Of a stretch of 12,955 nucleotides of DNA, positions 6,842 to 12,955 are shown piece by piece. The translations under genes were made by a program, and so were the position numbers. The notes beneath the pieces were generated by a model. The model saw nothing but the letters and a program-made list of their open reading frames with translations. It searched no databases and had not been told where the DNA came from. The stretch is from Methylotenera sp. (GTDB taxonomy: Bacteria; Pseudomonadota; Gammaproteobacteria; Burkholderiales; Methylophilaceae), in the NCBI GenBank assembly GCA_013816325.1, contig JACDEP010000055.1, positions 1 through 12,955 on the forward strand, in the 5' to 3' direction. The number at the start of each line of letters is the position of its first letter. Within the stretch, counting starts at the first letter, position 1.

Positions 6842-7651
6842 TTAACGCAGGCCCAATACATCCTGCATGTCATATAAGCCTGTTTTTTTGTTACTTAAGA
6901 ATTTTGCGGCTCGTAAAGCGCCTATAGCAAAAGTCGCACGATTGCTAGCTTTGTGCGTAAGCTCTACACGTTCACCAATTCCGGCAAATAACACCGTATG
7001 GTCACCTACCACATCACCGCCTCGCACGGTGGCAAAGCCTATGGTACTTGTATCGCGTTCGCCGGTGACACCTTCACGTCCGTAAATGGCGCAGTCTTCC
7101 AGGTTACGTCCCAAGGCACTTGCTGCCGCCTCACCCAAACGTAGCGCCGTGCCAGAAGGCGCATCTATTTTATGGCGATGATGCGCTTCTATGATTTCAA
7201 TGTCATAGCCTTCATTCAACACTTTGGCGGCAGATTGCACAAGGTTAATAAGTAGCGTAACTCCCACACTCATGTTAGGCGCAAAAACGATGGAGATATT
7301 TTTAGCTGCAATTTCAATAGCTTGCTTTTGCTGTGCTGAAAAACCGGTAGTGCCAATCACCATTTTTACATTGGCTTTTTGACAAGCTTCTAAGTACAGC
7401 ATGCTCGCTTCAGGCCTCGTGAAATCCACCAGCACATCAGCGCCTTTGAGTGCTTCATCAATATCAGCAGTGACTTTTACCCCCGAAACTTTACCGTGCA
7501 ATTCACCAGCATCACGACCCAAATGCGGATTCTCGCTTCTATCCACTGCACTATGCAATACCAGCTCAGCATCAGCAAACACGCTTTCCAGCAATGCATG
7601 ACCCATGCGGCCGGAACAGCCAACAATAACAATTTTTAATGGATTACCCAT
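6842..7651 (-). CDS. dapB: 4-hydroxy-tetrahydrodipicolinate reductase
   Basis: DapB reduces the dihydrodipicolinate-level intermediate made by DapA to tetrahydrodipicolinate with NAD(P)H, a step of the diaminopimelate-lysine pathway that also feeds peptidoglycan. At 269 residues it is typical. The N-terminal Rossmann fold has IVIVGCSGRMGHAL (residues 7-20), the nucleotide-contact segments VLVDFTRPEA and GTTGFS (100-105), and APNMSVGV (124-131). The substrate domain has the catalytic signature EAHHRHKIDAPSGTA (155-169), with the paired histidines and the lysine that binds substrate, and ends with the usual FAIGALRAAKFL and GLYDMQDVLGL. It starts 27 bases after the bamE stop, suggesting cotranscription. 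AAGG lies about 12 bases before the ATG, a weak ribosome binding site. Confidence 0.98.
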   Translation of the reverse strand: MGNPLKIVIVGCSGRMGHALLESVFADAELVLHSAVDRSENPHLGRDAGELHGKVSGVKVTADIDEALKGADVLVDFTRPEASMLYLEACQKANVKMVIGTTGFSAQQKQAIEIAAKNISIVFAPNMSVGVTLLINLVQSAAKVLNEGYDIEIIEAHHRHKIDAPSGTALRLGEAAASALGRNLEDCAIYGREGVTGERDTSTIGFATVRGGDVVGDHTVLFAGIGERVELTHKASNRATFAIGALRAAKFLSNKKTGLYDMQDVLGLR

Positions 7652-7678
7652 GATGACTTATAACCTTAACGATTTGGC

Positions 7679-8689
7679 TTAAAAGCCTATTTTTTCTAAC
7701 ATCTTCTCAAAGAAACTTGGCGAACTTTCAGGTGGCAAGTCTTTTGGTGGAGGTGGTGTTTTATTTCCGACGCGCGGCGCAGGTGGTGCCGCCTTAACTG
7801 TAGTAGTTTCTTCAGGTTCGAATTTCAAGCTTTTATCAAACAACATACCGGAGCTTGGCTCATATTCTGCCGCTTTCGCAGGTTCTGCTATCGGCTCATT
7901 TGCTGCCGGGGACACTTCAACTTCTGGCGTAGGTGCAGCATCTTTTGGTGCCTGTTGCGGCGTATTGGAGGGTGAAGGTTTAGGAGATTTTGCAGGTTCA
8001 GCTACCGGTGGAGTTTCTACAACCGGTTCTGGAGCCGCGGCAGGGGTTGCAAGTGCTGGCGAGGATTCCGCAGGTGCAGTTTCCAGGGGCACCGCCAATA
8101 TAGATTTCTGCTCTTCGGGTTTATTCTCTTCTTTACTCTGCGATGTATCCTGTGGCGAAGTTAAGTCTGTAGGTGCCGCCATAGGTGCGGCATTTTCCTT
8201 CTCTTTAACTTTGGCCGCCTCTTTTTTAGCTTGATGCTTTTCCCAGAACTTCAATTTATCAAGCATGCCTTTTTCTTCAAGCTTGGTAGGCTCAACAACT
8301 CGAGTGCCAGTATTCATTGTTTCATCCGGCGCTTTTGCTTTATCACTCCCGGCGGGAACCACGTCACCACGCACAGATTTCAGTAGCTCATTTTCAAAAT
8401 CCAAGATGACACGGCGCTGCTCAATGATTTTGCCATTTTCACGTAATTGATAGACATAATCCCAGCGATTACCGTGAAAGCTATCCTGCAGCAACGGTGT
8501 CCCCATAATGAATCGCACTTGAGATTTGGTCATGCCGGGGCGTAATTGCAACAGCATTTTGGAGGTAACGACGTTACCTTGTTGGACATCAAGCTTATAA
8601 GGTTTTACCGTGGGCAAAGCCGTGCCGCAAGCCGTGCACAACATTACCGATAAGATAAAAAGATATCGTAAAATGGGGAAATAACGCAT
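7679..8689 (-). CDS. bamE: BamE-type outer-membrane assembly lipoprotein with a long disordered tail
   Basis: BamE (SmpA/OmlA) is a lipoprotein of the BAM complex that inserts beta-barrel proteins into the outer membrane. A signal peptide ends at a lipobox-like CTAC with Cys21 as the predicted lipidated residue; the -3 position is Cys rather than the usual Leu. The BamE domain (about 33-108) has LDVQQGNVV, LRPGMTKSQVRFIMGTPLLQDSF, RWDYVYQ and RRVILDFE. The protein is 336 residues, whereas family members are usually about 110-200. The extra 225 residues are rich in Pro, Ala, Glu and Lys and probably disordered. A short amphipathic motif MLDKLKF (142-148) near the start of the tail resembles MLEKIGF (330-336) at the very end. 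It is divergent from fur, a widely conserved pairing, and heads the dapB unit. Confidence 0.93.
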   Translation of the reverse strand: MRYFPILRYLFILSVMLCTACGTALPTVKPYKLDVQQGNVVTSKMLLQLRPGMTKSQVRFIMGTPLLQDSFHGNRWDYVYQLRENGKIIEQRRVILDFENELLKSVRGDVVPAGSDKAKAPDETMNTGTRVVEPTKLEEKGMLDKLKFWEKHQAKKEAAKVKEKENAAPMAAPTDLTSPQDTSQSKEENKPEEQKSILAVPLETAPAESSPALATPAAAPEPVVETPPVAEPAKSPKPSPSNTPQQAPKDAAPTPEVEVSPAANEPIAEPAKAAEYEPSSGMLFDKSLKFEPEETTTVKAAPPAPRVGNKTPPPPKDLPPESSPSFFEKMLEKIGF

Positions 8690-8716
8690 ATCATGACTTT
8701 AGTTGGAATTGGCGTT

Positions 8717-8725
8717 AATATACCA
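8717..8725 (-). promoter_or_regulatory. Candidate bamE promoter, extended -10
   Basis: On the minus strand TGGTATATT forms an extended -10 element (TGN followed by TATATT, with the hexamer at 8717-8722). The best -35 candidates (TTTTGG at 17 bases or TTGGGT at 15) are poor. Initiation near 8710 would leave about a 20-base leader before the bamE ATG. For fur on the plus strand only a weak ATGACT (8693-8698), 17 bases, TAATAT (8716-8721) arrangement is visible. No recognisable 19-bp Fur box is seen in this gap. Confidence 0.35.
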
Positions 8726-8776
8726 CGTAGACAGCTAACCCAAAACACTGTCCTTGTTAATTGTGAGTAAACGACT

Positions 8777-9202
8777 ATGCATGATCAGAAAGATTTAAAG
8801 AACGCCGGTTTAAAAGCCACCCTTCCCCGCTTGAAAGTTCTGAGCTTGTTTGAAAACAGCAAAGAGCGCCATTTATCTGCTGAAGACATCTACAAAGTAA
8901 TGATTAATTCAGGTGAAGATGTAGGCTTGGCCACCGTTTACCGTGTATTAACCCAATTTGAACAAGCGGGCTTGCTCATTCGTCACCATTTTGAAAGTGG
9001 TAAAGCGGTATTTGAGCTGAATGGCGGCGGACACCACGACCATATCGTCTGTGTAAAATGTGGTCGTGTGGAAGAGTTTTACGATGAAGAAATCGAAAAA
9101 AGACAGCAAAACGCAGCAGAATCACTCGGTTTCAAGATGCAGGACCACTCATTAACAATCTACGGTATCTGCTCTAAACAACCTTGTTCTAACAAGCTTT
9201 AA
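8777..9202 (+). CDS. fur: Ferric uptake regulator Fur
   Basis: Fur is a dimeric metal-sensing repressor that binds DNA when loaded with ferrous iron and silences iron-uptake genes. The 141-residue protein has an N-terminal winged helix (about 1-82) with the recognition helix GLATVYRVLTQFEQAGL (50-66). The dimerisation and metal domain carries HHDH (86-89), CVKC (92-95), His124 and the second cysteine pair Cys132 and Cys137. Likely additional ligands are His32, Glu80 and an acidic residue in DEEIE (103-107). All expected metal ligands therefore appear present, including the structural-zinc cysteines. It is divergent from bamE with 87 bases between the starts, and its stop is 8 bases from the stop of the convergent recN. 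Fur rather than Zur or PerR is favoured by overall similarity and the bamE pairing. Confidence 0.97.
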   Translation: MHDQKDLKNAGLKATLPRLKVLSLFENSKERHLSAEDIYKVMINSGEDVGLATVYRVLTQFEQAGLLIRHHFESGKAVFELNGGGHHDHIVCVKCGRVEEFYDEEIEKRQQNAAESLGFKMQDHSLTIYGICSKQPCSNKL

Positions 9203-9210
9203 AAATGCTT

Positions 9211-10878
9211 TCAACGCGCTAACATTTCTTTTGCATGTTGGCGTGTCGTTTCGGTGATCTCAATCCCTCCTAGCATACGCGCCACTTCTTCGACACGCAC
9301 AGTTTCATCCAGCACTTCAATCGTACTTAGTGTTTGCTGGTTAACCAGTGACTTGCTGACCCGCAGGTGATGTGTACCTTGCGCAGCGACCTGCGGCAAA
9401 TGCGTAATTACTAATACCTGACGCTGTATTTTGCTATCGCTATTACTACCCAGTTGTTTTAATAATTGCCCAACCACTTCTGCCACGCCCCCGCCGATAC
9501 CAACATCGACTTCATCGAATATCATGGTAGGGATGCTTCCTTTTTGCGCGGTGACCACGCGAATCGCCAAGCTGATACGGGAAAGCTCGCCGCCGGAAGC
9601 CACTTTACTTAGCGGGCGAGGCACTACACCGGCATGACCTGCTACCAAGAATTCAACTTGTTCCAATCCAATGCTGCTAGGCGCAATGGCGGTCAGCTCC
9701 ACTTCAAACTTACCGCCACTTAACGAAAGGCGTTGCATTTCACCGCTAATTAATGTGCCTAGTTTATTCGCAGCAAGCTTGCGACCAGCACTCAGCTGCT
9801 CAGCAAGCTTTATATACTCAGCTGAAGCGGCCTCTTCCTGCTTGGCAAGCTCGCCGTCGTTTGCAAACAACTCAAGTTCAGCCATCCGGGCCTGCGACTT
9901 GGCTAGCAAGTCGGCCAGCTCTTCAGGCTGTACCCGATATTTACGTGAAATGCCATGAATAGCCTGGATACGTGCATCCAGCTGAGCTAATCCTGCCGGG
10001 TCCAATTCGGTTCTTTGCAGATAGCGATTCAGGAAACGGTCGGCTTCTTCTAGCTGGATAATGGCTGAATCTAAGGCTTCTGCCGCTTCTTTCAGGCTAT
10101 CATCGTACTCTTGCAAATGCTGTAATTTGTGCTGCACTTGGCTCAGCATACTTACGGCAGATAGCTCACCTTCGCTTAACAGTTCGCGGCATTCCTCGCC
10201 GCCAGTAAGCAAACTGGCACCGTTAGAAAGGCGTAAATGTTCCTGCTGTAGCTCATCCCATTCTGTAGGCGTTAATACCGCTTGTGATAATTCACGGATC
10301 TGGTCGCGTAGCTCAGCCAGCTCGTTTGCGTATTCGCTAGTATGTTTTTCAGCTTGCACGCGTTGCTGATGTAAATGATGCCAAGTTTTATAATGCGTGT
10401 TTACTTGGGCCGCGAGGCCTAAAAGCTCACCAAACTGATCTAGAATTTCACGCTGCGTAGCCAGTTTCAATAAAGAGTGATGGGCATTCTGGCTGTAGAT
10501 ATCCACCAATAATTCGCCTAACTCTTTAAGCTGGCCCACGGTGACTGCGATGCCATTGATGAATGCCCGTGAACGACCATCGGTATACATGACGCGCCGC
10601 AAAATCAATTCACCAATATCTTCCATTTCGGCTTGCACCAGCCATTGCTGGGCTTGCAGGTTATTGCTGATATTGAATATTGCGCTAATTTCGGCTTTCT
10701 CGCTGCCGACACGGGTGATTCCGCCTTCGCCACGGGCTCCTAAAGCCAATGACAGCGCATCTATGAGAATAGATTTACCTGCACCCGTTTCGCCGGTAAG
10801 CACGGTAAAGCCAGCCTGGAACTCCAAATCGAGCTGGCTGACAATCACAAAATCACGGATGGAAAGGCTTTGTAGCAT
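9211..10878 (-). CDS. recN: DNA repair protein RecN
   Basis: RecN is an SMC-like ATPase recruited to double-strand breaks, where it holds DNA ends for RecA-dependent repair. The 555-residue length is typical. The N-terminal ATPase half has LSIRDFVIVSQLDLEF and the Walker A motif GETGAGKS (29-36). A central coiled-coil region runs from about 160 to 375. The C-terminal half carries the ABC signature ASGGELSR (427-434), Walker B MIFDEVDVGIGG (452-463) and the H-loop segment VITHLPQVAA (490-499). The segment SQNAHHSLL (129-137) is where many relatives have QHxHQSL. It lies 128 bases downstream of nadK on the same strand. A TATAAT at 10903-10908 could start its own transcript, but no complete LexA box is visible upstream. 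Confidence 0.97.
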   Translation of the reverse strand: MLQSLSIRDFVIVSQLDLEFQAGFTVLTGETGAGKSILIDALSLALGARGEGGITRVGSEKAEISAIFNISNNLQAQQWLVQAEMEDIGELILRRVMYTDGRSRAFINGIAVTVGQLKELGELLVDIYSQNAHHSLLKLATQREILDQFGELLGLAAQVNTHYKTWHHLHQQRVQAEKHTSEYANELAELRDQIRELSQAVLTPTEWDELQQEHLRLSNGASLLTGGEECRELLSEGELSAVSMLSQVQHKLQHLQEYDDSLKEAAEALDSAIIQLEEADRFLNRYLQRTELDPAGLAQLDARIQAIHGISRKYRVQPEELADLLAKSQARMAELELFANDGELAKQEEAASAEYIKLAEQLSAGRKLAANKLGTLISGEMQRLSLSGGKFEVELTAIAPSSIGLEQVEFLVAGHAGVVPRPLSKVASGGELSRISLAIRVVTAQKGSIPTMIFDEVDVGIGGGVAEVVGQLLKQLGSNSDSKIQRQVLVITHLPQVAAQGTHHLRVSKSLVNQQTLSTIEVLDETVRVEEVARMLGGIEITETTRQHAKEMLAR

Positions 10879-10902
10879 GGCTATCTTTTAAATTTTGTTT
10901 TC

Positions 10903-10908
10903 ATTATA
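10903..10908 (-). promoter_or_regulatory. Candidate recN promoter -10 box (TATAAT)
   Basis: A perfect minus-strand TATAAT lies 24 bases before the recN start codon in the nadK-recN gap, predicting a start near 10896 and a short leader. The 17-base-upstream hexamer (TTATTT) is a poor -35. An activator, or a chance match in AT-rich sequence, is possible. Confidence 0.35.
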
Positions 10909-11006
10909 AACTTTGCTAAAGACGGAAATAACAATGCGACAAGTGAAAGACAGTACTTTTGTCACGATTTAAACGAAGTCAACATAGTTCTTCGAGTTCA
11001 GCGAAG

Positions 11007-11891
11007 CTACTTGGCCCAGTTGAGCTTATTGCGCAACATATCAAAATAACAATAATCACTAGGATGTAGCAATGAAATTGAGTGGTTCGCGCGGCGTATC
11101 ATAATCGTGTCGCCTATTTCCAAGGCTATCTGAAACTGTCCATCAAAACTAGCTTGCGCCTCGTCGGTTTGCAATAACTTCACTTCAATTTCGCTATTAC
11201 TGCTCACGGTGATAGGCCGGTTACTTAAAGTATGCGGGCAGATAGGCACCAGGGTAATGGCTTCCAGATTCGGGTGCAGTATTGGCCCCCCTGCAGAAAG
11301 TGAATATGCAGTGGTGCCGGTAGGGGTAGTTAAAATCAACCCGTCGCTACGTTGTTTATGCACGAACTGTTTATCGATCATCACTTCAAGCTCAATCAAG
11401 CGTAAGCCGCTTTTGATGACAACATCATTCAATGCATGGCCCGAATAAAGTATTTCACCGTTCCGTATTACTTGACCACACAGCAACATGCGCGTGTCTT
11501 TGCTAAAATCCCCGGCTAGAATGAGGTCTAGCGCGATTAACATATCCTCGGAACGTAAATCGGTAAGGAAGCCAAAGCGGCCACGATTGATGCCAACTAA
11601 TGGTACATCAGCAAGCACAAGGCTGCGAGCTACGCTGAGCATAGTACCGTCACCGCCTAGCACAATCGCTAAATCAGCGCTTTTACCAATGTTATCTAAG
11701 GCAATTGTATCAAAGCCTATTAATTGGGCATGTTTGGCCGTATTTTCTTCAACGCATATTTTGATTTGGTGCGATTGTAGGTGTTCTGCCAAAACCAGTA
11801 GCTCGTCGCGCATATTTAGCAAGGCGGCAGGATTCATGTATTTGCCAATGATAGCGACAGTACTAAACGAAGATTTGAAAGAAGTTTGCAT
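11007..11891 (-). CDS. nadK: NAD kinase
   Basis: NadK phosphorylates NAD to NADP using ATP or polyphosphate, supplying NADP for biosynthesis. The 294-residue length is normal. The diagnostic GGDGT motif is at 79-83 in AIVLGGDGTMLSVAR, followed by VGINRGRFGFLTD (99-111), the ND pair (155-156) and the glycine- and threonine-rich NAD site DGLILTTPTGTTAYSLSAGG (183-202). The C-terminal beta-rich domain has FDGQ (249-252), which contacts the adenosine moiety. Upstream in frame there is a stop shortly before the ATG, so this start is forced unless translation begins inside. No ribosome binding site is present; a promoter-like pair sits so close that the mRNA may be leaderless. It is followed by recN, a conserved betaproteobacterial order. 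Confidence 0.97.
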   Translation of the reverse strand: MQTSFKSSFSTVAIIGKYMNPAALLNMRDELLVLAEHLQSHQIKICVEENTAKHAQLIGFDTIALDNIGKSADLAIVLGGDGTMLSVARSLVLADVPLVGINRGRFGFLTDLRSEDMLIALDLILAGDFSKDTRMLLCGQVIRNGEILYSGHALNDVVIKSGLRLIELEVMIDKQFVHKQRSDGLILTTPTGTTAYSLSAGGPILHPNLEAITLVPICPHTLSNRPITVSSNSEIEVKLLQTDEAQASFDGQFQIALEIGDTIMIRRANHSISLLHPSDYCYFDMLRNKLNWAK

Positions 11892-11897
11892 GGCGAA

Positions 11898-11925
11898 ATT
11901 AAATCACAGTTGGGCACAGTCTCAA
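11898..11925 (-). promoter_or_regulatory. Candidate nadK promoter giving a leaderless mRNA
   Basis: On the minus strand TTGAGA (11920-11925) and TTTAAT (11898-11903) are 16 bases apart, each matching the sigma70 consensus at 5 of 6 positions. Only six bases (TTCGCC) separate the -10 box from the nadK ATG, so initiation at the usual distance falls on the A of the start codon. Confidence 0.4.
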
Positions 11926-11954
11926 AACAAAACCGTAAAGTAAAAAGGCTGTGT

Positions 11955-11989
11955 TTTTTGCAGGAAAAGTGATATCACCCCTGCAAAAA
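11955..11989. repeat. Inverted repeat with nested palindrome in the nadK-sulfatase gap
   Basis: TTTTTGCAGG (11955-11964) and CCTGCAAAAA (11980-11989) are perfect 10-base inverted repeats. The 15-base interval between them contains the perfect palindrome GTGATATCAC (11969-11978). Neither strand has a stem followed by a T-run in the right place for an intrinsic terminator. It may be an operator or a structured untranslated region. Confidence 0.5.
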
Positions 11990-12105
11990 TTTATAAAACC
12001 ACCCTTCTGTTAAAACTGTATAAAACAAATAATAATAATTTATCGTTTAAAATCATATTATTGCATCAACTATATTATTCAATTTAAATCGGGTATATAA
12101 ATTGC

Positions 12106-12117
12106 TGTAAGCTTACA
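12106..12117. promoter_or_regulatory. 12-bp palindrome upstream of the sulfatase-fold gene
   Basis: TGTAAGCTTACA is a perfect 12-base palindrome, 36 bases before the ATG at 12154. It lies 6 bases after a TATATA (12094-12099) that could serve as a -10 box, so it would overlap the transcription start. An operator is a reasonable inference, but no regulator is identified. Confidence 0.35.
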
Positions 12118-12153
12118 TCCTTATTCCACGATAGCACTTTATCCACTAAATCT

Positions 12154-12955
12154 ATGTTCACTCATATTAAACAAAACAATATTCTACGTACTTTATCGCT
12201 TTTCTTTTGCTTTAACTTCTTGATTTCTGCGGCAATCTCCAGCCAAACCATTACGTTTAAAACCGCTTTCAGCAGCGGCTTGTTGGATGGCAGCTACGTA
12301 ATATTAGTATGGTTAGCCTATAGCGCCATTTATATAATTCCCGCGATATTGCTCACAGCGCTGGCTTGGCTTTGCGCAGGCTTTACGCAAAAACGGATAT
12401 TAATCACTGGCATAGCGAGCATCATTACAGGAGCGCTCACAAGTTTATTGCTGTATGCCAATTACAAAATATTTTCCCTTTATGGTACCTATATTAATGG
12501 CTTTATCGTCAACCTGGTGATCACTCCAGGAGGCATAGATTCATTGGGCGGCAGCACCGCATCCAGCGCCGGGTTTGGCGCTATTGCATTAGTTTTTGTA
12601 GTAGTCCAGATATTATTGTTATGGTTGGCTAGCTATGGCATTACGCGCTATAGCAAGATAAGCAATATCAACTTTACTTTCTCTTTGAGAAAGGCATTAG
12701 TCAGCTTTGCCTTTGTATTGTTTGGCCTGCATTTCGCTTATGCCGCTTATGAAGCATTCAATAAAGATGCGGTTGTCTCCAGCACCAATAGCGTGCCGTT
12801 CTTCCAGCCCATTTCAGCAAGACATTTCTTTCAGAAACTTGGTTTCGATATCAAGCACGATAAACAGCTTCAGTTAAAAGGGAAATTAAACTATCCGCTG
12901 AATCCGCTTAGTATCAAAACGCCAGCCAAACCTTACAATATTATCTGGCTGACAG
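12154..12955 (+). CDS. YejM/PbgA-like inner-membrane sulfatase-fold protein (partial, 3' end missing)
   Basis: The reading frame is open from the ATG to the window edge (267 codons). The visible part has about five hydrophobic segments (near residues 11-30, 48-75, 82-101, 142-162 and 180-199). A periplasmic linker follows, and the last residues YNIIWLT look like the first strand of an alkaline-phosphatase/sulfatase domain. By recall it resembles the DUF3413 region of enterobacterial YejM (PbgA): a segment ending in NLVITPGG matches the LVINPDE region, FFQPISARHFFQKLGF matches SYPMTARRFLEKHGL, and NYPLNPL precedes the sulfatase domain in the same way. YejM controls LpxC stability and lipopolysaccharide level; other membrane sulfatases transfer phosphoethanolamine. 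Catalytic residues lie beyond the edge, so activity cannot be judged. No ribosome binding site is clear. It is divergent from nadK across 262 AT-rich bases. Confidence 0.78.
   Translation, partial: MFTHIKQNNILRTLSLFFCFNFLISAAISSQTITFKTAFSSGLLDGSYVILVWLAYSAIYIIPAILLTALAWLCAGFTQKRILITGIASIITGALTSLLLYANYKIFSLYGTYINGFIVNLVITPGGIDSLGGSTASSAGFGAIALVFVVVQILLLWLASYGITRYSKISNINFTFSLRKALVSFAFVLFGLHFAYAAYEAFNKDAVVSSTNSVPFFQPISARHFFQKLGFDIKHDKQLQLKGKLNYPLNPLSIKTPAKPYNIIWLT

Noticed and set aside
7965..8234. Plus-strand open frame of 89 codons rich in Gly, Ala and Ser, opposite bamE.
   Set aside because: It is the complement of the Pro/Ala-rich BamE tail; the composition is explained by that gene and it has no ribosome binding site or recognisable domain.
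8690..8776. Fur autoregulatory box between bamE and fur.
   Set aside because: No stretch resembles the GATAATGATAATCATTATC pattern; only scattered AT-rich matches.
10879..11006. Possible LexA (SOS) box upstream of recN, because a TACTGT half-site occurs on the minus strand.
   Set aside because: The matching ACAG half at the required spacing is absent, so only a half-site is present.
10985..11006. Small stem CTTCG/CGAAG after the nadK stop as a terminator.
   Set aside because: Only five pairs and no T-run follows on the minus strand.
11488..11943. A 151-codon plus-strand frame opposite the 5' part of nadK.
   Set aside because: The overlapping nadK frame is full length with all motifs; the antisense product has no recognisable features.
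1..12955. A defence, mobile or otherwise novel multi-gene system.
   Set aside because: Every sizeable open frame except the DUF4149 and DUF2238 proteins belongs to a known housekeeping or envelope family; there are no transposases, integrases, CRISPR repeats or toxin-antitoxin pairs.

Overview
This is an ordinary, densely packed chromosomal housekeeping segment of a betaproteobacterium. The gene neighbourhood (fur divergent from bamE, then dapB, carA, carB, greA, a DUF4149 membrane protein and a divergent yhbY), the moderate base composition (mid-40s % GC by eye) and the protein sequences fit the Nitrosomonadales, most likely a Methylophilaceae methylotroph such as Methylotenera. That placement is inference from layout and protein character, not from a database comparison.

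Layout, left to right. yhbY (plus strand) faces a long minus-strand block. Read in its own direction, that block runs bamE, dapB, a yjdF/DUF2238 membrane protein, carA, carB, greA, DUF4149. carA has a good sigma70-type promoter behind the yjdF gene and a hairpin leader. A terminator-like hairpin separates carB from greA, so the block is probably three transcription units: bamE-dapB-yjdF, carA-carB and greA-DUF4149. fur is divergent from bamE and converges on recN with only 8 bases between the stop codons. recN lies downstream of nadK on the minus strand. A YejM/PbgA-like membrane sulfatase-fold gene starts divergently from nadK and runs off the right edge.

Functions. carA and carB form carbamoyl phosphate synthetase (pyrimidines and arginine). 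dapB makes tetrahydrodipicolinate (lysine and peptidoglycan). bamE encodes an outer-membrane assembly lipoprotein. greA rescues backtracked RNA polymerase, yhbY assists the large ribosomal subunit, fur controls iron genes, recN repairs double-strand breaks, nadK makes NADP, and the sulfatase-fold protein probably acts at the cell envelope.

No mobile element, CRISPR array, tRNA, rRNA or clearly novel multi-gene system is visible. The points worth a second look are regulatory or structural. They are a structured repeat-like insert between carA and carB, a possible GraL-like terminated leader in front of greA, a hairpin leader on carA with a GTG start, a possibly leaderless nadK, a BamE with an unusually long proline/alanine/glutamate-rich tail bracketed by two similar short helices, and palindromes upstream of the sulfatase gene.
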